Positions 1 through 8,431 of a stretch of 64,000 nucleotides of DNA are shown piece after piece. The notes beneath the pieces were generated by a model, which did not search any database, was not told where the DNA came from, and saw only the letters and a list, made by a program, of their open reading frames with translations. How positions within the stretch are numbered: position 1 is the first letter of the stretch; the number at the start of each line of letters is the position of its first letter. The stretch covers positions 42,947-106,946 of the forward strand of contig JADQBA010000015.1 of assembly GCA_016903675.1 (NCBI GenBank), written 5' to 3'. The DNA comes from Stigonema ocellatum SAG 48.90 = DSM 106950 (GTDB lineage Bacteria > Cyanobacteriota > Cyanobacteriia > Cyanobacteriales > Nostocaceae). Made by a program: the position numbers and the translations under genes.

Positions 1-141
1 TTCAGACGGAGATTTTAGGAAAAATGTGCAGCGAAAAGGGTGTATATCTCATATTTTGCAACAAATTATACTATTATATCTCATGGCAAATAACTCAGTG
101 AGCCGCAAAAATCAATCAAGTAATCTCTCGTTCATCAGTAA

Positions 142-1854
142 GTGCATAGTATTAACGGACACAGTATGTCACAAATACATCAAGTCTGGAAGCTTTTGAG
201 AACTTATATGAGAGGATCATGGGTACAAGAGATGGCAATGAACAATGCGCTGAAGGCTGAAGTAGTTTTGCCTTTCATCAAAATTGTCAAAGACTTCGAT
301 AAAAGTGTAGAGTTTTATAAAATAAATTTGCAGGAATTTAGATTTCAGCAACAACTGCAAAAAAGCTTGGAAGAATGGACCCAAGGAGGGAGTGGTGGCA
401 CATTCAACATCAGCGATCGGCAACTACATGAGGAGATTTATGATTTACTAGGTAATGGAGCGCTGAAACCAGAAATTGTCGAAAAAGTAATGAACAGGCT
501 GATTGCTTGGCATAAATTTTCTCAAGTACATCTGTTCCGCCGCTTAGAAGACTTTTATTGCCGTTGGTGTCAGGGGGAATTTATTGATGCTGCACCCACT
601 GATAACTTGCCTCAAAAAAAGATGCTTAAGATACAAGCACAAAACATTGCCATGGGGTTACGGCAGGTAGACATAAATACAGGACTGAATGTGATGATTT
701 TGCTCTTGGAGTTACACCGCTATAGTCAAGAGCAAGATGATCTTAAGCAGCAAATGACATTCTATCCCTCTGGTCAAAGAGATACAAACAATTTTTTCAC
801 ATCCCAACTGCTGCGTATCATTAACTACAGCGATGCTATGGTAATTGGCAATTTTAGTAGTGTGGTGGGGGAATTCCTTAAAGGGGGCAACTTTAGGGGT
901 GCTTATCTTGCAGATGCTAACCTAACTGGTGCTAACTTCAGTGGTGCTAACCTCAATGGTGCTAACCTCGGCGATGCCAACCTAACTGGTGCTAACTTCA
1001 GTGGTGCTAATCTCAATGGTGCTAACCTCGGCGATGCCAACCTAACTGGTGCTAACTTCAGTGGTGCTAACCTCAAGGGTGCCGACCTCAGCAGCACCAA
1101 CCTAAGTGGTGTGAACCTCACCAATGGCAACCTCAGTGGCGCTAATCTCGGGGATGCTGACCTCAACAGTGCCGATCTGGGTAGCGCCAATCTCAAGGGT
1201 GCTAACCTTACTAGCGCTAACCTTAAGGATGCCACACTCTGTAGCGCTAACCTGAGTGACGCAATCTTCTTCGGTGCTAACCTCAGTGATGCTAATCTTA
1301 GTGAGGTAGACCTCAGCCATGCCGATCTCTGCCGCGCTGACCTCAGTGGTGCTAACCTCAGTCAAGCCATCCTCAAAGGCACCAACCTAAGCGACTCCAT
1401 TCTCTTCAGTACCAACCTTAGGGATGCCATCCTCGTAGCCGCTGACCTCAGCTACGCCAAGCTTAACGGCGCAAAACTCAACGGCGCTAACCTTCAAGGG
1501 GCAATTCTCCTAGGCGCTGACCTCAGCGGTGTAGAACTCAACAAGGTTATTCTCAACGAAGCTGACCTCAGTGGTGCTGACCTCAGTGATGCTATCTTCT
1601 TGGGATCTGACCTCAGCTATGCCAATCTTAGCAGCGCCAACCTCAGTGGCAGTAACCTCAGTGGTGCTATCCTTAGCGGCGCGGATCTCAGCCATACTAA
1701 CCTCTGCTACACCATTCTCAGCGGTGCTGACCTCAGCGACGCCAACCTGGAAAAAATGACCTGGAATGAAAATCTGGCGTGGGAAGGTGTGTGCGGGTTA
1801 GACACGGCAGTTAATTTACCAGATGCTTTAAAGGAACAGTTGGGTCTTCCTTAG
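142..1854 (+). CDS. Pentapeptide-repeat protein with a non-repetitive N-terminal domain
   Basis: Residues from about 245 to 545 are a continuous run of A(N/D)LXX pentapeptides, which in this family fold as a right-handed quadrilateral beta helix. The first roughly 235 residues are not repetitive and I do not recognise a domain there; they look helical and charged. There is no signal peptide or membrane segment, so a cytoplasmic location is likely. The beta helix is interrupted by several degenerate coils such as TNLSDSILFSTNL. Three near-identical 20-residue blocks around residues 255-315 show recent expansion. The start could instead be the ATG at 166; neither has a clear ribosome binding site. 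Function is unknown; many cyanobacterial paralogues have no assigned role. Confidence 0.9.
   Translation: MHSINGHSMSQIHQVWKLLRTYMRGSWVQEMAMNNALKAEVVLPFIKIVKDFDKSVEFYKINLQEFRFQQQLQKSLEEWTQGGSGGTFNISDRQLHEEIYDLLGNGALKPEIVEKVMNRLIAWHKFSQVHLFRRLEDFYCRWCQGEFIDAAPTDNLPQKKMLKIQAQNIAMGLRQVDINTGLNVMILLLELHRYSQEQDDLKQQMTFYPSGQRDTNNFFTSQLLRIINYSDAMVIGNFSSVVGEFLKGGNFRGAYLADANLTGANFSGANLNGANLGDANLTGANFSGANLNGANLGDANLTGANFSGANLKGADLSSTNLSGVNLTNGNLSGANLGDADLNSADLGSANLKGANLTSANLKDATLCSANLSDAIFFGANLSDANLSEVDLSHADLCRADLSGANLSQAILKGTNLSDSILFSTNLRDAILVAADLSYAKLNGAKLNGANLQGAILLGADLSGVELNKVILNEADLSGADLSDAIFLGSDLSYANLSSANLSGSNLSGAILSGADLSHTNLCYTILSGADLSDANLEKMTWNENLAWEGVCGLDTAVNLPDALKEQLGLP
908..1087 (+). repeat. 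60-bp in-frame tandem repeat inside the pentapeptide gene
   Basis: Three consecutive 60-bp units encode GDANLTGANFSGANL plus five further residues, with only a few silent or conservative changes between units. The DNA similarity is far higher than between other coils of the same gene, so this is a recent duplication at DNA level. Confidence 0.8.
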
Positions 1855-1904
1855 AGGGGACTGGGGAGGGCAAAATTGGGCTTTGCTGAATCTTGGTATG
1901 AAAA

Positions 1905-1965
1905 CCTCACGCAAAGACGCAAAGACGCTAAGAAAAACTTTGCGCCTTTGCGCCTTTGCGTGAGG
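1905..1965. repeat. Long inverted repeat between convergent genes
   Basis: The left arm CCTCACGCAAAGACGCAAAG and the right arm CTTTGCGCCTTTGCGTGAGG pair over about 24 bp with a short loop. It lies between the convergent pentapeptide and marC genes. It is a typical dispersed cyanobacterial palindrome and could act as a bidirectional terminator. Confidence 0.6.
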
Positions 1966-2002
1966 CTCAAAAACACAGGTTCTGGAAGATGTTCTCCCCA
2001 AT

Positions 2003-2593
2003 CTAAAAAAACAACTCTTTAATTCCTTTACTGCCAATCTCCACTGCTAGTGCTGCCAACAGAAAACCTAAAAGCTGAGTAACGATCACTTTACCTTCTG
2101 TGCCTATTAACTTGTCAAGGCTGTTTGCCAAACGCAAAATTAACCAAGTGACAAACATAGCTGCCAAAACACCTAGCACTACACTCACGTTAGGATCGGC
2201 AGGTTCTGAGATTAACAGCATCACAGTGGTCAGTGTACCTGGTCCAGCTAGCAGCGGCAAAGCTAGTGGGGTAATTGCCACATCGCGGTTTTGTTCAATG
2301 ATTGGTGTCTCTGTTTCTCCTCGAAGCATTTGTAAAGCAATCAGTAATAGTAGCAGTCCTCCAGCTACTCGTAAAGACCCAAAGCTGATGTTTAAGTACT
2401 CTAAAATGAATTGACCAGCAAAGCCGAAGAATAAAAGGACTGCTATGGCGACTAAAATTGCCTTATCTATCACTTTATTTCTCTGGGCTGGTTCCATACC
2501 ATCGGTCAGAACTAAAAGTATGGGTATATTACCAACAGCATCGGCAAGGACGAACACAGCGATAAAGGTTTTGGCTAAAACAGAAATGTTCAC
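2003..2593 (-). CDS. marC: MarC/UPF0056 family integral membrane protein
   Basis: The 196-residue protein begins MNISVLAKTFIAVFVLADAVGNIPI, a characteristic MarC start, and carries about six hydrophobic segments, with the conserved LLLIALQMLRGE and PLALPLLAGPGTLTTVM blocks. Length matches the family (about 200-220 aa). MarC proteins are inner-membrane proteins of uncertain function; the original link to multiple antibiotic resistance in Escherichia coli has been questioned. It is a single gene, convergent with the pentapeptide gene and divergent from the nitrilase. Confidence 0.88.
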   Translation of the reverse strand: MNISVLAKTFIAVFVLADAVGNIPILLVLTDGMEPAQRNKVIDKAILVAIAVLLFFGFAGQFILEYLNISFGSLRVAGGLLLLLIALQMLRGETETPIIEQNRDVAITPLALPLLAGPGTLTTVMLLISEPADPNVSVVLGVLAAMFVTWLILRLANSLDKLIGTEGKVIVTQLLGFLLAALAVEIGSKGIKELFF

Positions 2594-2807
2594 AACAGAC
2601 AGGGTTTATCAAGATTTTATAACAAAAATAGCGCTAATCTCTCCCAGTTTTCCAGAACCCGTAGCAAGATTTGAGTGGGAAAATCAGGGGGATCGTGGTT
2701 TTATTGCCACTTTGCCGACGCATTTTTAAACAAGCTGCGCCAGTTTTTAGGTGAAGATATATTTTGAGAGTCTACCTCACATAACCCCACTGTTCGCTGT
2801 TGAATCT

Positions 2808-3620
2808 ATGAAGTCTTATATCGCCGCCGCTGTTCAAATGACTAGTGTGCCCGATCGCCAGAAAAATTTGGCTCAGGCAGAAGAATTAATCGACCTTGCG
2901 GTACGTCAGGGTGCTGAATTGGTTGGTTTGCCAGAAAACTTCTCTTTTATGGGAGAAGAAAATGACAAACTTGCTCAAGGGGAAGCGATCGCCACTGAAA
3001 CTGAGGAATTCATCAAAACAATGGCTCAGCGCTTTCAAATTACCATCTTAGGCGGTGGCTTTCCAGTCCCCGTAGACAGTACAGGTAAAGTCTACAACAC
3101 TGCCCTACTTATAGGTTCCAACGGTCAAGAACTTCTGCGTTACCACAAAGTGCACCTATTTGATGTTAACGTCCCCGATGGCAACACTTATCAAGAATCT
3201 AGTACTGTAATGGCAGGCGACCAACTACCCCCTGTCTATTTCTCGCCAGAACTGGGAAATATCGGCATTTCTGTGTGCTATGATGTCCGCTTCCCTGAAC
3301 TTTATCGCCACTTGTCACACAAGGGGGCAGATGTTATGTTTGTCCCCGCTGCCTTCACTGCCTTTACTGGCAAAGACCACTGGCAAGTGCTACTGCAAGC
3401 TCGTGCTATTGAGAACACCTGCTATATCATTGCTCCAGCACAAACCGGACTGCACTATGCCCGCCGCCAAACCCACGGACACGCCATGATTGTTGACCCC
3501 TGGGGAACTATTATAGCAGATGCTGGCGAACAACCGGGAGTTGCGATCGCCGATATCAACCCCTCGCGACTCGAACAAGTCCGCCGTCAAATGCCTAGTT
3601 TACAACATCGGGTATTTTAG
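2808..3620 (+). CDS. Carbon-nitrogen hydrolase (nitrilase superfamily, Nit2/omega-amidase-like)
   Basis: The frame is open from 2751, but the ATG at 2808 (MKSYIAAAVQMTSVPDR) matches the usual family start, giving 270 aa. The Glu-Lys-Cys triad is visible: Glu in LPENFSFM, Lys in RYHKVHLFD and Cys in ISVCYDVRFPELYR. Members close to Nit1/Nit2 hydrolyse amides such as alpha-ketoglutaramate or deaminated glutathione. The LPENF and CYDVRFPE motifs fit this branch better than aliphatic nitrilases. Expected to be cytosolic. The neighbours give no pathway hint. Confidence 0.9.
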   Translation: MKSYIAAAVQMTSVPDRQKNLAQAEELIDLAVRQGAELVGLPENFSFMGEENDKLAQGEAIATETEEFIKTMAQRFQITILGGGFPVPVDSTGKVYNTALLIGSNGQELLRYHKVHLFDVNVPDGNTYQESSTVMAGDQLPPVYFSPELGNIGISVCYDVRFPELYRHLSHKGADVMFVPAAFTAFTGKDHWQVLLQARAIENTCYIIAPAQTGLHYARRQTHGHAMIVDPWGTIIADAGEQPGVAIADINPSRLEQVRRQMPSLQHRVF

Positions 3621-3622
3621 TA

Positions 3623-3755
3623 GGGGAGTGGGGGTGTGGGGGTGTGGGGGTGTAGGGGTGTAGGGGAGCCAGAGGGTTTAATGTGAGCGCTGACGAACTA
3701 TTAACCCCTACACCCTTACACCCTCACTCCCTTACACCCTCACACTCTTACACTC
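3623..3755. repeat. Short tandem repeats (GTGGGGGT-type) forming an inverted pair
   Basis: A G-rich tandem array (GGGTGTGGGGGTGTGGGG, 3623-3665) is followed about 40 bp later by a C-rich complementary array (ACACCCTTACACCCTCAC, 3704-3755). Together they could form a large hairpin between the nitrilase gene and the next gene. Confidence 0.7.
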
Positions 3756-3772
3756 CTTATTTTTTAAAAATT

Positions 3773-5605
3773 ATGAAACTAATACCTAAACAACGTCTTT
3801 TTAACTACAAGTTTCTGAATTTTTGTACTCTTGACAAATGCCAAAGTTTCATAACTAGCTTGATGTTAGTATGTTTGGTTGTGTATAATTTTTTCCAAGA
3901 ATGTCCAAAAATTGCTGTTGCGAAATCTCACAGTATAAATCAAGCTACGCCAAAAAACTTTTCGCCAAAAGAACAAGCTTGTGGTGAAAACACAGAGGCT
4001 CAGCAGCAGGCTTCGAGTGTAGCAAATATGATGGTCATGGTATCCCCTTGGGTAAGTCAGCCTGATTTGGGTGTCCAGAGTCTTGTTCAAGCGATCGCAC
4101 CCTATATATTTGCTTACCTAAATCGTAGCCCTTGGCCAAACATTAATCAACGGGCAAAGTTGGCAAAAGTGCCTATATTAATGTACCGTGACATCCTGCC
4201 GCAAAAACAAGTATTGTTGGATGTTCGTCCTGATGAATTAGAACAGCATTTCCAGTTCATTAAAGATCAAGGCGTCACTCCCATAAGTCTTGACCAGCTA
4301 ATGACTCATTTACAGACAGGGCTACCACTACCAAAAAAACCAATTTTATTGACATTTGATGATGGTTACGGTGGGCATTACGAATATGTTTATCCACTCT
4401 TAAAAAAATACGGTTATCCGGCTGTTTTTTCAATTTATACTAATGGTGTCGGTACAAATACTAATAAAACCCATGTCAATTGGGAACAACTACGGCAGAT
4501 GGCAGCCGATCCCTTAGTGACCATCGCATCTTATAGTGTCACTCAACCTGATGATTTAAGAGTGATGCCAGATAAGCAACTGCAAACGGAAGTCATGGAA
4601 TCTAAGAGTATCCTAGAGGCAAATTTAGGTATTCCCATCCGCTACTTTACTTATCCGTCGGGAAAATATGATGAGCGAGTCGCACGGTGGGTTTATAACG
4701 CAGGATATCAGATGGCATTGACCATGAATGATGTGAGTGAGAAATTTGCAGGTACATCAGACAGTTTATTGGCAGTTTCCCGCATTGGTCAATGGAAATT
4801 AAAAGATGCCATCGCCCAAGCCTGGGGAGGACCTACATTACCACCCTGGAAACTAGGCTTCGATTTTACAAGTCCTGTTCAACGGACTGAAACTACTATC
4901 GACAAAATTTCCCTGATCCTCATTTCTGGTGGTAAACCCATAACTATCCACGCCAACAGTCGTTATCAGGTTCCAGAAATTTTGGCTAAGAGTGGCACCA
5001 ATGCCATAGCTGCTGTGGACGGGGGTTTCTTTTCCCTGAAGCTGTTAAATTCTAATGTGATGATCGGCCCTGTTCTCAGCCAGGTCACAAACCAATTTAT
5101 TCCTGGTGACAGAAATGATATCCCAAAATTAGCTGGACGCCCTCTGGTATTGATTAGTCCCCATGCAGTACGTTATATTCCCTTCAACCCTCTAGCACAC
5201 AACACTTTAGAGGGAATACAAGCCGAGATGCCAGATGTCACTGATGCTTTTGTTGCCGCAGCGTGGCTAGTGAAAAATGGTCAACCTCAAGATGCAAGTA
5301 CCTTTAACGGGCTGTATGGTTTTGATCAAGCCCGTTATCGAGCTTTTTGGGGTATTAACCAAGGTCAAGTTCCCACTATCGGCGTTTCTTTAGGAAATAC
5401 TGACGCTGTATCTTTAGGCATCGCTCTAGCTAAAGCTGGATTACAGGATGCTGTGATGGTAGATTCAGGTCAGAGTACTTCTTTAGTTTACAAGAGTAAA
5501 TCTTTAGTAAGTCATACTCCTCGCCCTGTGCCTCATGTTGTTGCACTTATAGGGTCTGAGTTAACTAATAACACTGGTTGCACCCATTCTGAGGGTTCAA
5601 AATAA
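3773..5605 (+). CDS. Polysaccharide deacetylase (NodB-like) fused to a phosphodiester glycosidase domain; deacetylase site degenerate
   Basis: Translation from ATG 3773 gives 610 aa with an N-terminal membrane anchor or uncleaved signal (SFITSLMLVCLVVYNFF), so the protein is exported. Residues about 130-340 are a NodB homology domain: the Asp-Asp motif is present (LLTFDDGYGGHYEY), as is FTYPSGKYDERV. The usual second metal motif SHSxTH reads ASYSVTQ, so both zinc-ligand histidines are replaced (Tyr254, Gln258). Residues about 370-600 match the phosphodiester glycosidase (NAGPA/DUF2233) family, with AAVDGGFF and the C-terminal VDSGQSTSLVY motif. The second domain looks intact. I infer a cell-envelope glycan enzyme whose working half is the C-terminal domain. 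Confidence 0.85.
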   Translation: MKLIPKQRLFNYKFLNFCTLDKCQSFITSLMLVCLVVYNFFQECPKIAVAKSHSINQATPKNFSPKEQACGENTEAQQQASSVANMMVMVSPWVSQPDLGVQSLVQAIAPYIFAYLNRSPWPNINQRAKLAKVPILMYRDILPQKQVLLDVRPDELEQHFQFIKDQGVTPISLDQLMTHLQTGLPLPKKPILLTFDDGYGGHYEYVYPLLKKYGYPAVFSIYTNGVGTNTNKTHVNWEQLRQMAADPLVTIASYSVTQPDDLRVMPDKQLQTEVMESKSILEANLGIPIRYFTYPSGKYDERVARWVYNAGYQMALTMNDVSEKFAGTSDSLLAVSRIGQWKLKDAIAQAWGGPTLPPWKLGFDFTSPVQRTETTIDKISLILISGGKPITIHANSRYQVPEILAKSGTNAIAAVDGGFFSLKLLNSNVMIGPVLSQVTNQFIPGDRNDIPKLAGRPLVLISPHAVRYIPFNPLAHNTLEGIQAEMPDVTDAFVAAAWLVKNGQPQDASTFNGLYGFDQARYRAFWGINQGQVPTIGVSLGNTDAVSLGIALAKAGLQDAVMVDSGQSTSLVYKSKSLVSHTPRPVPHVVALIGSELTNNTGCTHSEGSK

Positions 5606-5726
5606 TTCAAAATTAAAGACACGAATCTGTGAACATTAGTGCGAGGGGCGCGAATTTCCAAGGGTTCAAAAAAAAGACTTGAAGTCTAAAGACCCCAAGT
5701 CTTAAATTTTACATCAGAATTCTAGA

Positions 5727-7016
5727 CTAGAGCGTCAAAGATTGAGGATTTGTCTCAATCAACTTCGCCAAATCTTGCAAGAATGCAGCAGCATGGGCAC
5801 CGTAAATAATCCGGTGGTCACAGGTAATATTGACCTGCATTTGTTGCCGCACACCAAACATTCCGTCAGATGTTGCTACTACTTGCGGACGGGATGCACC
5901 AATGGCTATAATAGACCCTTGTCCAGGCGGCAGAATGGCATCAAATCTGTCTACGCCAAACATGCCCAAGTTTGTTACTGTAAATGTCCCGCTGTTGTAT
6001 TCTTCTGGTTGTAGTTTTTTGGAGCGAGCACGCTCTACCAAAGACTTCCAATCACGTGATAGAGAATAGATATCTACCATGTCTGCATTCTGCAACACAG
6101 GTGTAATCAAGCCACCGTCATCCATCGCCACTGCGACAGCAACGTTAATACTCGAATGATACACAATTCCTTGTTCCGAGTAGCTGGCATTCAACAGTGG
6201 GTGTTTTTGTAACGTCACCGCCACGGCTTTTGCTAGTAGCGCTGTCATCGTCACACCTTTAGACTTAATCTGCTTGTAAAGTTTATCAAGCTCATCAGTG
6301 GTAATGGTGTAACCCACATGGATGACGGGCACAGATAGGCTGGCGACCATATTCCGCGCCACAGCATTTTGCAGGGTAGTAAGAGGCACTGTTTGACCAG
6401 GAGCGACTGCTACCATTGGTGTAGGTGTGGGCGCGGGGGCTGGCGACTTTGGTGCAGGTGCAGCAGGTGGAGATGCGACGGAGATAGCGGGTTGCTTGCC
6501 AACTTTGGCAGTTGCTTCTACATCTTCGGCGACGATGCGACCATAGGGACCACTACCAGAGATGGTACTCAAGTCTACTTTGAGTTCCTTAGCCAACTTG
6601 CGGGCGCGGGGTGAAGCTATGAGCCTCCCATCTCGGTGGATGGAGCCATTTTGAGACTCAGATGGAGGAGTCGTAAGCGTGGTTGTATCTGCTTTTTGTC
6701 CAACAAAGGTGGTTGCAGGAGCAGCAGTAGCGTTGCCAGAGTTGGCTTGAGCAAGTGCAGTTTCGATTTCAGCTTCGGTTTCTGCTAGCAGGGCGATCGC
6801 TGCTCCAACGGGGGCAGTTTCACCAGCTGGCACAATAATATGGGCTAGATATCCTTCATAGAAAGATTCTACATCCATGTCTGCCTTATCTGACTCTACC
6901 ACCACCACTGTTTCGCCTTTTTCCACTTTGTCGCCAGGAGATTTTCCCCACGAGACGATTTTACCCTCTGTCATGGTGGAACTTAGCGCCGGCATAAATA
7001 CTTCGTGAATGGTCAT
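5727..7016 (-). CDS. pdhC: Dihydrolipoamide acetyltransferase, E2 of pyruvate dehydrogenase
   Basis: The domain order is standard: an N-terminal lipoyl domain (residues 1-80, with ESDKADMDVES around the lipoylated Lys), an Ala/Pro-rich linker, a peripheral subunit-binding domain (SPRARKLAKELKVD, about residue 135), a second Pro/Ala linker, and the C-terminal catalytic domain ending with CDHRIIYGAHAAAFL. The 429-residue length matches cyanobacterial E2. It transfers the acetyl group from E1 to CoA. E1 and E3 genes are not adjacent, as is common in cyanobacteria. The start (MTIHEVFMPALSSTMTEG) is unambiguous. Confidence 0.95.
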   Translation of the reverse strand: MTIHEVFMPALSSTMTEGKIVSWGKSPGDKVEKGETVVVVESDKADMDVESFYEGYLAHIIVPAGETAPVGAAIALLAETEAEIETALAQANSGNATAAPATTFVGQKADTTTLTTPPSESQNGSIHRDGRLIASPRARKLAKELKVDLSTISGSGPYGRIVAEDVEATAKVGKQPAISVASPPAAPAPKSPAPAPTPTPMVAVAPGQTVPLTTLQNAVARNMVASLSVPVIHVGYTITTDELDKLYKQIKSKGVTMTALLAKAVAVTLQKHPLLNASYSEQGIVYHSSINVAVAVAMDDGGLITPVLQNADMVDIYSLSRDWKSLVERARSKKLQPEEYNSGTFTVTNLGMFGVDRFDAILPPGQGSIIAIGASRPQVVATSDGMFGVRQQMQVNITCDHRIIYGAHAAAFLQDLAKLIETNPQSLTL

Positions 7017-7260
7017 AGGGAGGGTTGGCTAACCTGTATTTTACAAACTTTTGCAGCTTTTACCAGATCGCATTGTATCTTGACCAACGACATGAGGAAC
7101 TATCTTACGACCTAATGGTCTATTAAGTTTGTAGTTCTGAGTACGACTCACACTTATCAGAATCTTGACTCAAAAGCAAGAAGAGCAGGAGTGACACGTC
7201 AATCTAAAATTCAAAATTGGTCTGACCTGTTTGAAATCTTTGCAATAACTGTTAAATTTT

Positions 7261-7737
7261 ATGTCGGCAAAGTTTAAATTTTTTTTGATTGTGGTTTTTA
7301 GCATCTTTGCCACCGCAGCCACTGGAATGTACATTTCCGTGCATCAGCTATCTACTGTTTCTAGCATAAGCAATGGACAAGTACAGCAGTCGGCTGCGGC
7401 GACTCAAGCAAAGGTAATTGTGGAAAACCCAGAACGAACCAACTATAAATCTATACCTTTAGACAGTATCAACTCTACCCTCCAAGGTAGCGATCCTGCT
7501 GACCTCGCCCTTAATGCCTTTGAGGACATGGAATCGAAAAGAATACCCCGCAAGGTAGAGGTATTTTATCCCGAACCAAATCAGGCTATGGTGACAATTA
7601 CCCAAAAAAACCAAGCGAAGGACTCTGTGGGTGCAATTAAATATCGAGTTGAATTAACAACCTTTGGGCGATCGCTTCTCGTTAGTTCACCCCGCGTATG
7701 GCAAATTGTGTGGGCTGGGGTTAAGAGTGAGGAATGA
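7261..7737 (+). CDS. Membrane-anchored hypothetical protein
   Basis: The 158-residue protein has one N-terminal hydrophobic helix (FKFFLIVVFSIFATAATGMYI) followed by a soluble domain with alternating beta-like segments (VEVFYPEPNQAMVTITQ, KYRVELTTFGRSLLV). That topology suggests a periplasmic domain tethered to the membrane. I do not recognise the family. It stands alone, about 240 bp from the divergent E2 gene. Confidence 0.7.
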   Translation: MSAKFKFFLIVVFSIFATAATGMYISVHQLSTVSSISNGQVQQSAAATQAKVIVENPERTNYKSIPLDSINSTLQGSDPADLALNAFEDMESKRIPRKVEVFYPEPNQAMVTITQKNQAKDSVGAIKYRVELTTFGRSLLVSSPRVWQIVWAGVKSEE

Positions 7738-7935
7738 AAAGTGGGGAGTGGGGAGTGGGGAGTGGGGAGTTAGGAATGAGGAGTTAGGAGTTAGGAGTTA
7801 GGAATGAGGAATGAAGAGTGAGGAGTGACGAGTGAGGAATGAAAAGTCAGGAATGACAAGTTAAAATTCATAACTCCCCACTCCCTCCTGGGGTTAAAAC
7901 CCCAGGCTATCCCCACTCCCCACTCCCCACTCCCC
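7738..7935. repeat. Heptanucleotide short tandem repeats (GGGGAGT/GGAGTTA) and complementary array
   Basis: Tandem heptamers GGGGAGT then AGGAGTT fill 7740-7860, and the complementary ACTCCCC type fills 7867-7935. They occupy the whole gap between two convergent genes. Such STRRs are a hallmark of heterocyst-forming cyanobacteria. Confidence 0.85.
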
Positions 7936-7941
7936 CTCTTC

Positions 7942-8391
7942 CTATACGTCGCCGCGAATTTCTTCCACAATGCCATCGCGTAGGACGATTTCCACCTGCA
8001 TTTTGCCAATCAGGTTATCACCCGGTTCTACCCGGAAAAAGCTTTCCATTTGGAATTGGTTGACTTCCTGATCCAACTCTAGAAACTGCACTTGTTGGAG
8101 ATTTTGTAGACTTTGATTTTTCTGTTCTAGCAGTTCACTTTTCTTTTGATTAACTTGGACTTGGATATTGTCAATTTGTTGCAGGGTCTGGGGACCGGGG
8201 GGTTGGAGACTCTGCTTTTGAATTTCAGCCACCGCCCGCTGTCCTTGGACGTCTAGTTGTTGCAACTGCTGGTCAAGTTGATTAATCTGAGCTTGTAGTT
8301 GCTGCTGCACTTCGTCTTTCCAAAGGTTAGTGACGATCGCTTTGACGTTAACAACGCGTTTTAAGAGCAGTTGAGGCTTAGAGACATCCAT
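7942..8391 (-). CDS. YlqD family protein
   Basis: The 149-residue protein starts MDVSKPQLLLKRVVNVKAIVT and has a central Gln-rich coiled coil (residues about 25-105), followed by a small C-terminal beta domain (RVEPGDNLIGKMQVEIVLRDG). This arrangement is that of the YlqD family, of unknown function. It lies 40 bp downstream of aas on the same strand, so the two are probably cotranscribed. Confidence 0.82.
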   Translation of the reverse strand: MDVSKPQLLLKRVVNVKAIVTNLWKDEVQQQLQAQINQLDQQLQQLDVQGQRAVAEIQKQSLQPPGPQTLQQIDNIQVQVNQKKSELLEQKNQSLQNLQQVQFLELDQEVNQFQMESFFRVEPGDNLIGKMQVEIVLRDGIVEEIRGDV

Positions 8392-8431
8392 AAAGATTTC
8401 ACGTTCACTCTATAGTTTGAAGTTGAGATGA

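Noticed and set aside
1..141. Upstream gene end at the window start
   Set aside because: No open frame crosses the first 141 bases with support.
903..1695. Minus-strand frames rich in RLAPLRLA or TEVSATE repeats
   Set aside because: These are antisense shadows of the pentapeptide gene.
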